51,620 nucleotides of DNA from a bacterium (GTDB lineage: Bacteria; Chloroflexota; Dormibacteria; Aeolococcales; Bog-877). The notes beneath the pieces are model-generated. The model was not told where the DNA came from, did no database searches, and saw only the letters and a list, made by a program, of their open reading frames with translations. A program made the position numbers and the translations under genes. The stretch spans positions 1-51,620 of the forward strand of contig JAJYET010000014.1 in assembly GCA_021785655.1 (NCBI GenBank). Direction: 5' to 3'. Positions 40,748-50,270 of this stretch are shown here, in pieces; positions within the stretch are counted from its first letter, which is position 1, and each line of letters begins with the position of its first letter.

Positions 40748-41848
40748 TCATACGAAGCCGCGTCGGAGCTGGTGGCGCCGCCAGGCCCACATGAGCAGGA
40801 TCACCAGCCCGGCGGCTGCCGCCGTGACCAGCGAGGTGAGGACAAGCTCCATGGAGCCGGCCCTGCCGGAGTACTGCGGGGGGCTTGGCAGCGGCTGCAG
40901 GTGATGTCGGTACAGGCCCGCGGGGGTGACCGCCAGGACGTTCCCGCGGGGGTCGCTGGAGAGGACCGGGCCGAGGGTGGAGACCTGCAGCGCGCTGGAA
41001 GTCCCGGGCAGTTCGGCTCGGTACCAGGAATAGCCCCCGTCCGGCGTCAGCAGGGTGCCGAAACCGGAGGTGGCGAGGTAGGCGGCCGAGCCGCTCACCG
41101 CCACCAGCCCGTTGATCCTGGGAACTCCCGAGATACCTCCTGCCGGCAGCACCTGGAAGACGGCCTGCCATCCGTTCCGGTAGAGCCCCCAGACCACCCC
41201 ACTTCGGGCTGCGGCCAGGATGACCCCGTCGGCGAGCTCCGTGAGCTTCGCGCCCGGGCCCATCTGGGGCGATCCGCGGCTCGGCACCAGTCTCCCGCCG
41301 GGACGCAGAAGGTACTCGCCGGAGCGCTCGGCGATCACGAAGGGGTAGGCGGACGAGGCCGGGGGAGCGACGGCCACGGGGTTTCCTCGGCCGCCGGCTA
41401 CCGGGTGCGGTAGCCCGGGCGGCCTCCACTGGTAGATCCCGCTCGTGGTGATCGCCACCACCCAGGGGCTTGTACCAGGCCCGACCGCCATCCCCAGCGG
41501 CCTACCTGACAGGTAACCGAGCCGACGGGAGTGGTCGGAGTCGACCTCCACCAGCTCGCCCGAATTGGTCTGCACCAGTCCGGAGCCCCCGGGCAGCGAG
41601 GCCACGAAGGCGGCGTCGGGCAGCGCCAGGCCCCGGTAGCGGCCGGTGAGCGGCCACAGCCAGCCGGCGCCCCCGTGGACAATCGCGAGGGTGGGTGAGC
41701 TCGAGCCAGCAGCGATCTGGGTCAGACCCCGCGGAGCCCCGGGCACCACCACCCACCATGTCGCGGCCAGCGCCGGTGCCGCCAGCTGGAGGGCGGCGCA
41801 CGAGGCCACCAACAGGGCCAGCAGCACCCGGAGGGCCCTAACCGCCAC
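40748..41848 (-). CDS. Secreted or anchored beta-propeller-like protein
   Basis: 366-aa protein with a signal peptide (about residues 1-29, [20 protein letters not shown]), repeated short beta units with PxG turns and aromatic residues ([19 protein letters not shown]) as in beta-propellers of the sortilin/BNR type, and a C-terminal transmembrane helix followed by a basic tail (about 335-366). It is probably anchored at the outer face of the membrane. Its start overlaps the end of the CPBP protease gene by 11 bp, so the two are coupled. Function is unknown. Confidence 0.68.
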   Translation of the reverse strand: MAVRALRVLLALLVASCAALQLAAPALAATWWVVVPGAPRGLTQIAAGSSSPTLAIVHGGAGWLWPLTGRYRGLALPDAAFVASLPGGSGLVQTNSGELVEVDSDHSRRLGYLSGRPLGMAVGPGTSPWVVAITTSGIYQWRPPGLPHPVAGGRGNPVAVAPPASSAYPFVIAERSGEYLLRPGGRLVPSRGSPQMGPGAKLTELADGVILAAARSGVVWGLYRNGWQAVFQVLPAGGISGVPRINGLVAVSGSAAYLATSGFGTLLTPDGGYSWYRAELPGTSSALQVSTLGPVLSSDPRGNVLAVTPAGLYRHHLQPLPSPPQYSGRAGSMELVLTSLVTAAAAGLVILLMWAWRRHQLRRGFV

Positions 41849-42728
41849 CGTAGAGCCCGCTCACCACGGCCGCCAGGATGAAGAAGTCAGCCACAACGTG
41901 CATCACCGCCGCCGGCAGGAGGCTCTTGGCGCGGATGGTCATCCAGCCCCAGAGCCACCCCAGCCCGACCACGATGGGGATGAAGCTCGCTGCCGGGCCC
42001 TCGTACTGGATGGCGAGGTGGCCAACCCCGAAGACCAGCCCCTGGACCACCACCGCCAAGGCCGGGCTGAAGCGCTGCTCCAGGGCCACCTGGAACACCG
42101 CCCGAAACTGCACCTCCTGAGCCACCGCACTGGCGGCGTTGGCCGCCCCGAGCCCGGCCCCGGCACTCCCTGAGAGCGCCAGGAGCGGCACCCCCTCGCG
42201 GCCGAGGAGCGACGCGGGCAGCGCGAACGCCACCAGCAGGAAGGCCAGGGTGCCTCCCGCGGTGAGAACCAGTGCAGCCCGTCCCGGGCGCCCGAGCAGG
42301 CGCAGCCGGGGCCGCCCCGCCAGCATCCAGAAGCCGGCGGCCATCATCAGCGCCAACACGAGCTGGGCGACCCCCGCAGCCACATTGCGGGCAACCGAAT
42401 TGGCGGGACCGATCAGCCCCGGAGCCGGACCGGAGTAGGCCAGCAACCAGAGCCATGTCGAGACCGGGAGCGCCAGGGTCAAAAGGGAGAAGGTGAGCGC
42501 GGTGAGGCGCCGGAGGCTGGGGATGGCGAGAGAGGCGCCCCAGACGGCGCCGAAGTAGGCGCTGAGTCGCCAGGCGAAGGGGTCCACACCCTGCGGATCT
42601 CCGAAGAGGCGCGGCACCAGGAGGACTGCTGCGGCCCCGGCCAGGATGACAGCGAGCTCGACGGACCCCCGCCCCGCCTCGATCGGTCCGGCCCGCCCCA
42701 CTCCACCGGCGCCGGCCTCGCTGGCCAC
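41838..42728 (-). CDS. CPBP-family intramembrane protease
   Basis: 296-aa protein with about eight hydrophobic helices. The C-terminal part has the CPBP (Abi) motifs: AQEVQFRAVFQ (the EExxxR motif, with Gln for the first Glu), GLVFGVGHLAIQ and AAVMHVVADFF. The family includes prenyl-protein proteases of the Rce1 type and many bacterial proteins of unknown substrate. ATG at 42728. It is coupled to the propeller-like gene, which may encode its partner or substrate; that is inference. Confidence 0.8.
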   Translation of the reverse strand: MASEAGAGGVGRAGPIEAGRGSVELAVILAGAAAVLLVPRLFGDPQGVDPFAWRLSAYFGAVWGASLAIPSLRRLTALTFSLLTLALPVSTWLWLLAYSGPAPGLIGPANSVARNVAAGVAQLVLALMMAAGFWMLAGRPRLRLLGRPGRAALVLTAGGTLAFLLVAFALPASLLGREGVPLLALSGSAGAGLGAANAASAVAQEVQFRAVFQVALEQRFSPALAVVVQGLVFGVGHLAIQYEGPAASFIPIVVGLGWLWGWMTIRAKSLLPAAVMHVVADFFILAAVVSGLYGGG

Positions 42729-42751
42729 GCCTCAGCGGGACCGGTCTGGGC

Positions 42752-43345
42752 TCAGGATCCGGAGGAGTCCGGCGCCCCGCCCTCCGCCGGGCGGGTCCCG
42801 TCGTCCGTCACGCTGCCGGGTGCGTACCCGCTGAGAGGGGTGTCCAGCTCCTCGCCCCGCAGACGGTCCACCAGGTCGTACACCTTGTCCTGGACCGTGC
42901 CCGAGAACAGGAAGGCCACCCCCGCCGAGGCCAGCAGGCCGGCCGCGATCCAGCGCTTTGACACTCCCCGACGGGCCGGCCTGGGCGGCTTGACACCCGT
43001 CTTGGCCAGGGTCTTCTCCACCCGCCGGCGGCTCTCAGGGGGGAGCGACCGACTCGCCTCGTACGCCGCCTGGACCACCCTCTCGGCCAGCTCCGAACTC
43101 CTCTCCCGGGCCGCTCCCACTGCCTCCTGGGCCCGGCGCTCGGCCGCCTCGGTGACCGGGTGGACGGTGGTGGCTATCCGATCTGCGATCTCCGGAACCT
43201 GGTGGCTGGCCGCGGCCAGCGCGGGAGCTACGGCATCCCCGGCAGAGCGAACCCGGGCTCCGACAAGCTCAGCGATGGCTCCCGCGGCGTCCTGGGCCGT
43301 GGCTCCCAGCCGTTGCGCCTTGCGCCTCCTGCCCCAGATCCTCAT
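42752..43345 (-). CDS. Hypothetical membrane-associated protein with long helical region
   Basis: 197-aa protein. Residues about 10-115 are Ala/Glu/Arg-rich and probably helical or coiled-coil (AQDAAGAIAELVGARVRSAG, EAAERRAQEAVGAARERSSEL); a transmembrane helix is near 128-146 (WIAAGLLASAGVAFLFSG); a charged tail follows. I chose the ATG at 43345 because GGAGG is well placed upstream, not the longer frame from 43486. The layout resembles apolipoprotein- or YtxH-like stress proteins, but no family motif is certain. Confidence 0.65.
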   Translation of the reverse strand: MRIWGRRRKAQRLGATAQDAAGAIAELVGARVRSAGDAVAPALAAASHQVPEIADRIATTVHPVTEAAERRAQEAVGAARERSSELAERVVQAAYEASRSLPPESRRRVEKTLAKTGVKPPRPARRGVSKRWIAAGLLASAGVAFLFSGTVQDKVYDLVDRLRGEELDTPLSGYAPGSVTDDGTRPAEGGAPDSSGS

Positions 43346-43433
43346 GGCAGAACCTCCAGCTCCCTTTTCCTCTATTCCGAGTGTACTTCCCCGCCAACTG
43401 CGGTGAGCACTGGCACTTCGGTCCCGGACTCGC

Positions 43434-44231
43434 CTATTCCGGCCAGCCCCTGGGCAGGTGCTGCAGGGGCCCATGCCCACCACCAAGCTGTGGGGCCTGC
43501 TCCAGGGCCGCCTGGAGGTAGCGCTTGGCCTCGGCCGCCGCCTCCGGCACCGAGCGCCCCCGAGCCAGCTGAGCGGTCAGGGCGGCGGAGAAGGTGCAGC
43601 CGGTCCCGTGCGTGTGCGGCCCAGGAACGCGGTTCCCCCGCAGCTCGACCACCTGGTCCCCTCCCATGAGAAGGTCGGTCGGCGGTCCCGGGGAATGCCC
43701 CCCCTTGACCAGCACCCAGCGGGGCCCCATCTCCAGCAGCCGACGGCCGGCGGCCGACGCCGAGACCTCATCCACTACCTCCAGTCCCGAGAGGGAGGCG
43801 GCCTCGGGCCAATTGGGGGTCAGCACCTCGGCAAGCGGCAGCAGGCGGTCGCGCAGGGCGTCCACCGCATCGGCCCGGAGGAGGTGATCCCCACTCTTGG
43901 CCACCATGACCGGGTCCACGACCAGGGGGCCCCAGCCGAGCGTCGACAGCTGCTCTGCCACCACCTGGATCAGCTCGGTGGACAGCAGCATTCCCGTCTT
44001 GACGGCTGCCGGGCGCAGATCCCCGTCCAAAGCCGCGAACTGGGCTCTGACGAAGTCTGGGGGCACGGCGTGGACCGCCTCCACCCCCTTGGTGTTCTGG
44101 GCTGTGAGCGCCACCAGGACGCTCACCCCGTACACCCCGGCCGCGGCGAAGCTCTTGAGATCCGCCTGGACCCCGGCACCACCGCCGCTGTCACTTCCCG
44201 CCACCGTCGCGGCGATCGGCACCTGTGGCAT
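43434..44231 (-). CDS. thiD: Hydroxymethylpyrimidine/phosphomethylpyrimidine kinase ThiD
   Basis: 265-aa ribokinase-fold kinase that phosphorylates HMP and HMP-P in thiamine synthesis. Motifs: [22 protein letters not shown] at the N-terminus, [36 protein letters not shown] and the C-terminal [15 protein letters not shown] with the anion hole and catalytic Cys/Asp region. The ATG at 44231 overlaps the transporter stop (TGATG). It is under the same TPP riboswitch as the transporter gene, so uptake and phosphorylation of the pyrimidine moiety are probably controlled together. Confidence 0.92.
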   Translation of the reverse strand: MPQVPIAATVAGSDSGGGAGVQADLKSFAAAGVYGVSVLVALTAQNTKGVEAVHAVPPDFVRAQFAALDGDLRPAAVKTGMLLSTELIQVVAEQLSTLGWGPLVVDPVMVAKSGDHLLRADAVDALRDRLLPLAEVLTPNWPEAASLSGLEVVDEVSASAAGRRLLEMGPRWVLVKGGHSPGPPTDLLMGGDQVVELRGNRVPGPHTHGTGCTFSAALTAQLARGRSVPEAAAEAKRYLQAALEQAPQLGGGHGPLQHLPRGWPE

Positions 44232-45685
44232 CACGAGCGCTCCGGCGCCGGAGCCAGCGCTCGGGCCCGGGGGTGGCGCTCCCGCAACAAGAGGTAGGCG
44301 GCGGCGGCCACCGCCATCCCCACCAGCCCGCTGACGTCGGCAGGCTGGCCCCCGAAGAGGTGAGCCGCGAGCGGGGACACGAAGCCCCATTCGCCCGGTG
44401 GCGGGGGCTCGTTGTAGAAGAGGATCGTGGCCGCCGTCCCGGCGAGGAATGGCACCATGGCCCGCCAGCGGACCCCGCCGTGGTACCAGTAGCCCCGGGG
44501 CCTCACCAGCTCGGCCGGCACGACCTTCCAGCCCCAAAACCGCTGGTCGAGGATCACCACCACCGCCCAGGCCGGAAACCAGACGTAGGTGAGGGTGAGG
44601 AAGTTGACGTAGTTCCCCTGGAAGCCGCTGCCGGCGAAGAGGACGAGGGCGGCGATGGCGCCGCCCACCAGCCCCATCGCCAATGCCGCCGCCCACCTGG
44701 CAATCCGCAGGCCGATGGCGAGCGCGCACAGGGCGGCGGAGTACACGTCAAGGTAGTTCGAGCTCAGCTCGGCGACGAGGATGAAGGCGGCGAAGCAGTA
44801 GGCGAAGGGCAGCGGCACCACCCTGACGATCAGGTTGGGGAGGAGCACCCCCGGGGCGGCCGTCTGGATCGCCGCCCCCAGCAGCCCGCAGAGGACCAGG
44901 GTGACCGCTGTGCCCCCACCAGCCGCCCAGGCGACCCGAGCGCCGCTGGACCGCTGAGGCAGATAGCGTGAGTAGTCCCCGGCGTAGGTGACCCAGGACA
45001 CCACGAGGGCGAAGGTCAGGGTGAAGCCCAGCGCCATGGCGGCGAGGTGGGGGCCGGGAGCCAGTCGGCTCTGCAGGGTGAGGTTCCAGCGCTGCACGGT
45101 GAGCCCGGCCAGCGCCACACAGACCACCAGGAAGGCAGGCGCCTGGAGGTGCTGGAACAACGAGAGGGTGCGGTGGCCGTACACGGCCACCAGCACCGAG
45201 ATGGCCACCATGCCCAGCAGCAGCAGCCCCCCGACCGCCTCCGAGGTGGAGCTGAAGATGGGCAGCGCCCGGACCGTGGTCACGGCCACGGCGCAGTCAT
45301 AGGCGAACCAGCCCACCCCGATCGCCATGGTGAGGAAGCCGCCGACCACCGCTCCCCGGCGGCCGAACACCGCCCTCGAGTAGACGATCTGGGGAGCTCC
45401 GCTCCGGACCCCGGTCACCGAGAGCAGCCCGAGGAGGGCACCCCCCGCGGCCGCCCCGGCCACCAGGGCAAGGCTCGCGTCCCAGAAGCCCAACCCGGCC
45501 GCCGAGATCAGCAGCGCCCCCGCGTACAGCGAGAAGAAATCCGCCAGGGCACCGGCCCAGATGAAGGTGAGCTCACGGGGTCGACCCCTCCGACGGTCGG
45601 CTGGCACCGGTTCCAGCCCCCGGAGTTCGACCCGGAAGACCTCATCCGTGGATTCCACCGTCGGCTGCTCGATCTTCACGCCCAT
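44231..45685 (-). CDS. NCS1 family transporter, probably for thiamine pyrimidine (HMP) or thiamine
   Basis: 484-aa membrane protein of the nucleobase:cation symporter-1 family with about 12 helices. Family signs: [45 protein letters not shown] near helix 3, and [11 protein letters not shown] near helix 6. The start (45685) lies about 50 nt after a TPP riboswitch and the gene is coupled to thiD, so the likely substrate is hydroxymethylpyrimidine or thiamine (CytX-like) rather than cytosine or allantoin. That substrate is inference from context. Confidence 0.85.
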   Translation of the reverse strand: MGVKIEQPTVESTDEVFRVELRGLEPVPADRRRGRPRELTFIWAGALADFFSLYAGALLISAAGLGFWDASLALVAGAAAGGALLGLLSVTGVRSGAPQIVYSRAVFGRRGAVVGGFLTMAIGVGWFAYDCAVAVTTVRALPIFSSTSEAVGGLLLLGMVAISVLVAVYGHRTLSLFQHLQAPAFLVVCVALAGLTVQRWNLTLQSRLAPGPHLAAMALGFTLTFALVVSWVTYAGDYSRYLPQRSSGARVAWAAGGGTAVTLVLCGLLGAAIQTAAPGVLLPNLIVRVVPLPFAYCFAAFILVAELSSNYLDVYSAALCALAIGLRIARWAAALAMGLVGGAIAALVLFAGSGFQGNYVNFLTLTYVWFPAWAVVVILDQRFWGWKVVPAELVRPRGYWYHGGVRWRAMVPFLAGTAATILFYNEPPPPGEWGFVSPLAAHLFGGQPADVSGLVGMAVAAAAYLLLRERHPRARALAPAPERS

Positions 45686-45738
45686 GGCCCCATCCTGTTT
45701 CTCACACCTCCCGAACGTCTCGGGGTGGACAGGGCGTG

Positions 45739-45827
45739 GCTTCCCGACGCTGGTGCTAACCAGATCCGGTGTTCAGGGTTGGCGGGTTGCCTCTCAGCGC
45801 CCTGTCGGCGCACCCCTAGCTGAAAGC
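45739..45827 (-). promoter_or_regulatory. TPP riboswitch (THI element)
   Basis: On the minus strand the conserved blocks appear in order: P1 GCTTTC (45822-45827), AGGGGTGCGC, CTGAGAGG, ACCCTGAACACCGGATCTGG, TTAGCACCAGCG and TCGGGAAGC, which closes P1. These are the universal sequence elements of the thiamine diphosphate riboswitch. A hairpin with CACC/GGTG and CCGA/TCGG arms lies between it and the start codon and is probably the expression platform. Confidence 0.93.
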
Positions 45828-45891
45828 AGAGCTTCCGCGGGCAGTATATGCCGATCCCCACCCCGGGGCAGCCCGGGGCGGGCTCGTCGAC

Positions 45892-46107
45892 TCAGCTGCT
45901 GCTGGTGGAGCTGTGGGCGGGGCACGGGGTCTTCGTCGATGGAGTGGGGGCAGACGCCTGGGCGGTGGCGACCTGGGTGCTGAAGACCGAGCTGGTGAGC
46001 TGTGCGGCGCTGGCCACGCGCCTCGAAGCCAGTTGCCCAAGGCCCCAGCCGATCAGCCCGGCCGCAGTCAGCGCCGCTGAGTCGTATGTCATGATCCGAA
46101 TTCTCAT
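45892..46107 (-). CDS. Small protein coupled to pdxH (gene 3 of the unit)
   Basis: 71-aa protein, MRIRIMTYDSAALTAAGLIG at the start, one short hydrophobic helix (about residues 10-25), then a Ser/Thr/Ala/Pro-rich tail with one Cys. The ATG at 46107 has AGGAGGTG at ideal spacing and overlaps the stop of the 45-codon gene (ATGA), which argues that it is translated. No family is recognised. Confidence 0.5.
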   Translation of the reverse strand: MRIRIMTYDSAALTAAGLIGWGLGQLASRRVASAAQLTSSVFSTQVATAQASAPTPSTKTPCPAHSSTSSS

Positions 46108-46241
46108 TCCAGCACCTCCTGACTTTCGAATTCAACACCACCTGAGCCTCCTGAGGCTTGGCCTGAAACAGTCGGTTCAAACTCTCGCACTTGGGGGTTG
46201 GCTGTGGTCAGCCTCAGGAGGTCCTGGGCGTCGTGGCTCAT
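46104..46241 (-). CDS. Very small protein coupled to pdxH (gene 2 of the unit)
   Basis: 45-aa open frame, MSHDAQDLLRLTTANPQVRE at the start, Gly/Ser stretch in the middle (SGQASGGSGG), acidic end. Its ATG overlaps the pdxH stop (ATGA) and its stop overlaps the next start (ATGA). No family is recognised. Peptides of this size next to a flavin enzyme can be substrates or regulators, but no maturation gene is near. Confidence 0.42.
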   Translation of the reverse strand: MSHDAQDLLRLTTANPQVREFEPTVSGQASGGSGGVEFESQEVLE

Positions 46242-46885
46242 GGTTGGAGCTCCCGCACCTGCCATTGGGCGCCGAGCCGCCGGTACTCGACTCGGTGGTG
46301 CAGCCGCCCGGGACCCTCGCGCCAGAACTCCACCACCTCGTATTCGAGATGGTATCCGGCCCATCTCCGGGGTCGCAGCACCTCAGCGCCATCCAGCTCC
46401 AGGGCCAGCCGCTCAACCCATGCCTCCAGCTCGGGACGGCTGGGCGCCGGTCGACTCTGGTGCGAGACCGCGGCCGCCAGCTGGCTGAGCCGGGGACGGG
46501 AGTGGAAGTACGAGTCCACCTTGGCCGCGGGCAGCCGACGCACCTTCCCCTCCACCCGGAGCTGTCGGCGAAGGTTAGGCCAGTGCAGGCAGATGGCGGC
46601 CTGGGGATTCCGCCTCAACTCCATCCCCTTCCGGCTTCCGCCGTCGGTATAGAAGATGACCCCTCCGGGCGTGGCCTCCTTCACCAGGACCATCCGCACC
46701 GAGGGACGGCCATCACTGGTGGCGGTGGCCAGGGCAGCGGCCCACCCTGTGTCGGTGGTCTCCGCCTCGCGCATCCAGCCCAGGAGGAGGGGAATGGGGT
46801 CCAGGTCCGTGGGGCCTGCGGATGGCCTGCCCAGCGTCTTCACCTCAGCGGCGCTCCGGCCCACCGGCACCGCCTTCTCCCACAC
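46238..46885 (-). CDS. pdxH: Pyridoxamine 5'-phosphate oxidase
   Basis: 215-aa FMN enzyme that oxidises pyridoxine or pyridoxamine 5'-phosphate to PLP. Family features: DPIPLLLGWMREAE, MATATSDGRPSVRMVLVKE, GVIFYTDGGSRKGMELRRNPQAAICLHWP near residues 75-105, RQLRVEGKVRRLP, and the C-terminal PdxH signature ending in FWREGPGRLHHRVEY with a short RRL tail. ATG at 46885. It begins a small unit with two tiny coupled genes. Confidence 0.9.
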   Translation of the reverse strand: MWEKAVPVGRSAAEVKTLGRPSAGPTDLDPIPLLLGWMREAETTDTGWAAALATATSDGRPSVRMVLVKEATPGGVIFYTDGGSRKGMELRRNPQAAICLHWPNLRRQLRVEGKVRRLPAAKVDSYFHSRPRLSQLAAAVSHQSRPAPSRPELEAWVERLALELDGAEVLRPRRWAGYHLEYEVVEFWREGPGRLHHRVEYRRLGAQWQVRELQP

Positions 46886-46927
46886 GCAACAGGTGGTCGC
46901 GCGGCGCGGACGGCAGCAGCGGGATGT

Positions 46928-47857
46928 TCACAGCTTCTCCACCGCCACCTGGGGATTGGCCGCAAGCAGGCTCTCCACCTCTGAGTCTGTTGGCAGAGAG
47001 CTGGTCGCCCCGGCACGGGTGGCCGCCAACCCCCCGGCCGCCGACGCCTTCAGGAGGGCGGATTCGACATCGTCACCGCGAGCCAAGGCGGCGGCGAGCG
47101 CGCCACAGAAAGCGTCGCCAGCCGCCACCGAGTCCACCGCCTTCACCGGCAGCGGCGGCACCAGCAGGCGCCGGGTGCCGTCCAGGAAGACGGCCCCTCG
47201 CGCTCCGAGGGTGACCACCACCGACCGGCACCCCCGGCCCATCAGAACCTCGGCGGCACGCGCTGCTCCAGACGGCGAGTCCACCACCACGCCGGTGAGC
47301 TGCCCGGCCTCGTGCTCGTTGGGAGCGCAGACGTCCACCTGGGCGAGGAGGGAGTCCGGGAGGGGCCGGGCGGGAGCGGGGTTGAGGAGGGTGCGGACAC
47401 CGGCCGCGTCGGCCAGATGGAGGGCCTCCTGGACGGCCTCCAGGGGCACCTCCAGCTGGGTCAGGAGGACGCCAGCACCTCGGATCAGAGGCGCGGCGGC
47501 TCGGACCAGCGCCGGGGTGAGTGCCCAGTTGGCGCCGGGCACCACGACGATGGCGTTCTGCCCGGACGCCTCGACGGTGATCTGGGCGACCCCCGTGACC
47601 TCGCCGGAGAGCAGGCTCAGGTGTGATACCTCCAGCCCCTGGCTGACGGCGAACGCCCGCACCCGCTGGCCGAAGTCGTCCTGCCCCAGGCAGCCGACAC
47701 ATGCCGTGGGGACTCCGGCCCGGACGGCCGCCACCGCCTGGTTGTTCCCCTTGCCGCCCGGGACCATCTGAAAATCCGTGCCCAGGATGGTCTCCCCGGG
47801 AAGCGGCATGCGGGTGACCCTGGCCGTGAGGTCGAGGCTGAAGCTGCCCACGACCAC
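46928..47857 (-). CDS. rbsK: Ribokinase-like PfkB family sugar kinase
   Basis: 309-aa PfkB kinase. It shows the N-terminal VVGSFSLDLTARVTRMPLPG, GGKGNNQAVAAVRAG (PfkB signature 1), NPAPARPLP, NEHEAGQLTG, TLGARGA and the C-terminal VDSVAAGDAFCGALAAAL, where the catalytic Asp is kept but the usual GAGD reads AAGD. It probably phosphorylates ribose released by the upstream nucleoside hydrolase. It starts with GTG at 47857; no clear Shine-Dalgarno sequence is seen and no other start is available in frame. Confidence 0.88.
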   Translation of the reverse strand: MVVGSFSLDLTARVTRMPLPGETILGTDFQMVPGGKGNNQAVAAVRAGVPTACVGCLGQDDFGQRVRAFAVSQGLEVSHLSLLSGEVTGVAQITVEASGQNAIVVVPGANWALTPALVRAAAPLIRGAGVLLTQLEVPLEAVQEALHLADAAGVRTLLNPAPARPLPDSLLAQVDVCAPNEHEAGQLTGVVVDSPSGAARAAEVLMGRGCRSVVVTLGARGAVFLDGTRRLLVPPLPVKAVDSVAAGDAFCGALAAALARGDDVESALLKASAAGGLAATRAGATSSLPTDSEVESLLAANPQVAVEKL

Positions 47858-47937
47858 GACATACGGTTGGGGCGGTCGCGGGGCCGAGGTTCCTCCGGTC
47901 GGCGGGGCGTCTCCCCCGAGGCGGGGGGTGGGGCCGG

Positions 47938-48876
47938 TCAGAGGAGGGCCCCTCGCACCAGGTCCATGAACCGTCCGCGGTCCGCCCGAAGCACCACCTC
48001 GCAGTTGGGTGCCAGGCCGGTGACCCGCAGGTGGTCGACGACCGTCTGCCCGCTGGTGACAGCGCCCCTGGTCTCCACGGCCACGGCCAGCCGCCGGCTC
48101 TCAGTGACGAGAGTGGGGTCGAGCGCGACCGCCATGGCCAGGGGGTCGGGAATGCAGATCCCCTCGGTGCGTCCCTCGGTGATCGCCCGCCGGCGCGACA
48201 CCTGCTGGATCCCGACGCAGAACTGCGCCAGAGGGGTGCCCAGCTCTCGGAGGGACTCCAGTTCCTCCTCGCTGAAGGTGGCATCCGCCTGACACACGTC
48301 CCAGCCCACCATGGTGATGTGCAGGCCACTGCGGAAAACAATCGCAGCCGCTTCCGGGTCCACCCAGATGTTGAACTCGGCGACCGGGGTGACGTTGCCG
48401 GGGCCCCGGCCGGTCCCGCCCATCATCACGCAGCGCCGGACGCTGCGGGCGAAATCCGGGTCGGTAAGGCAGGCGAGGGCCACGTTGGTGAGCGGTGCCA
48501 GGGTGACCACCACCAGCTCGCCCCGGTGTTCCCGGGCCGCCCGCAGAAGTGCCTCCACGGCGGGCTCTGGGGATGGGATCCGATCTCGCAGCGGCAGACC
48601 GATGTCTCCCAGCCCGTCTCCTCCATGGATCTCCGCCGCTGTGGCCAGCTCCCGCAGCAGCGGGCGGGCCGCGCCGGGGTGGACGGGAACTCCCGCCCCG
48701 GAGATCTCCACCGTGTAGAGGGCGTTCTGGACCACGTTGTGGAGAGAGGTGTTGCCGGCCACGGCCGTCACCGCCACCACCTCCACCCGGGGGTCGCGCA
48801 GGGCCAGGACCAGCGCCACGGCGTCGTCCGTGCCCACGTCGGTGTCGACCACCAGGGGGATCCGCGGACTCACCAT
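47938..48876 (-). CDS. Nucleoside hydrolase (inosine-uridine preferring type)
   Basis: 312-aa enzyme that splits ribonucleosides into base and ribose. The N-terminal calcium site is VVDTDVGTDDAVAL; further motifs are AVAGNTSLHNVVQNAL, LVVVTLAPLTNVALAC, MMGGTGRGPGNVTPVAEFNIWVDPEAA and the substrate loop near the C-terminus. I chose the ATG at 48876 (GGGAG upstream), the frame being open further left. Its products feed the ribokinase encoded next. It is part of the LacI-controlled operon. Confidence 0.9.
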   Translation of the reverse strand: MVSPRIPLVVDTDVGTDDAVALVLALRDPRVEVVAVTAVAGNTSLHNVVQNALYTVEISGAGVPVHPGAARPLLRELATAAEIHGGDGLGDIGLPLRDRIPSPEPAVEALLRAAREHRGELVVVTLAPLTNVALACLTDPDFARSVRRCVMMGGTGRGPGNVTPVAEFNIWVDPEAAAIVFRSGLHITMVGWDVCQADATFSEEELESLRELGTPLAQFCVGIQQVSRRRAITEGRTEGICIPDPLAMAVALDPTLVTESRRLAVAVETRGAVTSGQTVVDHLRVTGLAPNCEVVLRADRGRFMDLVRGALL

Positions 48877-48931
48877 GCGCCGCTCCCGCGGCGCCGGGGC
48901 CCCTCGGGGGCCCCGGCGGGACGCCAATGGG

Positions 48932-50269
48932 TCACGCGCCGGACTCGCCTGAGGCCACCTCGATGCTGGCTCCGGCCCCGGTCTCGACGCCGCCGATGAA
49001 CCAGGCCACGGCTCCCAGCAGTCCGATGGCCCACACCACTGCAGAGAAGATGGTGAACCCGGTGAGGCTGTAGCTCTGGGTCATGTAGATGGTGACGATG
49101 TAGAGGCCGATACTCACGAAGCGCACCACCGCGGTGTAGGTTCCCCGCACCTTGGTGGGCCACACCTCGCCCTTCAGCGTGTCTTCGGTGAGATAGCTGA
49201 CGTTCACGAAGAGGTTCAGCACGACCAGGAGCAGGAAGAAGAGCGCGGCCGAGGCGGCCCACGCGCCGGTGGTCATCGACAGCAGCAGCGTGACCACGAA
49301 GGAGCCGCCATATCCAAGAAGCAAGAGCATCTTGCGGCTGAGGCGATCGGCCCAGAAGGCGAAGAAGCCAGAGATGAACCCGGTGAGGGTGGCGGTGAGA
49401 AGGATCGCCGCCGAGAGCTTGGGGAAGTGGGCCGGACCGAGCACGTAGGTCATAAGCCCGAAGCCTGCGGTGCCCGCGAACGCCGTGGCCGTAGTGGCGA
49501 AGAGCCGGAGCCACATGGGGACGCGGCGGGCCGCTCCCGAGGCGTTGGCGGAGGCGCTGGCGGCGGCGGCCGCCTCCTCGCGGGCGCGGTACTGCTCGGC
49601 TCCGTAGAAGCGGTCGATCTGCTCGCGGGCACGCTCCTCCTGCCCGCGGCTCCGCAGCCAGCGGATGGACTCCGGGGTCTTGGTCCTGGCGAGGAAGAGG
49701 ATCGCCAGGACCACGAGGAAGGTGATGGCGATCATGCCACGCTGGAAGGCCACCCCCTTGTAGGCACTGAGGAGGGAAACCACGGCCAGCAGCAGGCCGC
49801 CAAGGTTGATGCCGTTGATCTCCAGCATCATGGTCTTTCCCCGATGGCGGTGGGGCATCACCTCATGCGAGGCGGTCATGATGGTGTTCATCTCGCCGCC
49901 GGCGGCGAAGAGCATGATCGCCAGGAAGGCCAGGATCATCCAGTAGGTGAAGCTAAACGCCAGCCCGATGGCGCCGATGCCGTAGAGAGCCATGGTCAGG
50001 TAGAAGGTCGTGCGCCGACCCACCCGGTCGGAGAGCGGACCGGCCACGGCGATCCCGATGATCAGCCAAATGGGCGACCAGGAGAGCAACAGGGAGCGCA
50101 GGCTGACCGGCATCGCCACCCAGCCAGTGGCGATGGTGGCCATCCCGAAGATGTAGGCCTCCAGCACCATCCCCAGGACGAAGGAGGTGAAGTTCCAACT
50201 GTCCGTCGGGCCCCAGCGCTCCTCGGTTTGGGCGGTGGACCCCTCGCGCGCGCCCGCAATCGTGGCCAT
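48932..50269 (-). CDS. MFS transporter, sugar/nucleoside-type
   Basis: 445-aa membrane protein with 12 helices. MFS motifs: GPLSDRVGRRTTFYL after helix 2 and ADRLSRKMLLLLG in the second half, plus PESIRWLRSRGQEERA in the central loop, as in sugar porters. The central loop is Ala/Glu-rich. ATG at 50269, one base after the LacI stop. With nucleoside hydrolase and ribokinase downstream, a nucleoside or ribose importer is the likeliest role. Confidence 0.85.
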   Translation of the reverse strand: MATIAGAREGSTAQTEERWGPTDSWNFTSFVLGMVLEAYIFGMATIATGWVAMPVSLRSLLLSWSPIWLIIGIAVAGPLSDRVGRRTTFYLTMALYGIGAIGLAFSFTYWMILAFLAIMLFAAGGEMNTIMTASHEVMPHRHRGKTMMLEINGINLGGLLLAVVSLLSAYKGVAFQRGMIAITFLVVLAILFLARTKTPESIRWLRSRGQEERAREQIDRFYGAEQYRAREEAAAAASASANASGAARRVPMWLRLFATTATAFAGTAGFGLMTYVLGPAHFPKLSAAILLTATLTGFISGFFAFWADRLSRKMLLLLGYGGSFVVTLLLSMTTGAWAASAALFFLLLVVLNLFVNVSYLTEDTLKGEVWPTKVRGTYTAVVRFVSIGLYIVTIYMTQSYSLTGFTIFSAVVWAIGLLGAVAWFIGGVETGAGASIEVASGESGA

Positions 50270-50270
50270 C

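Noticed and set aside
45892-46241. RiPP precursor peptides behind pdxH
   Set aside because: There is no maturation enzyme, peptidase or exporter nearby, and pdxH itself has the normal PLP-synthesis sequence.
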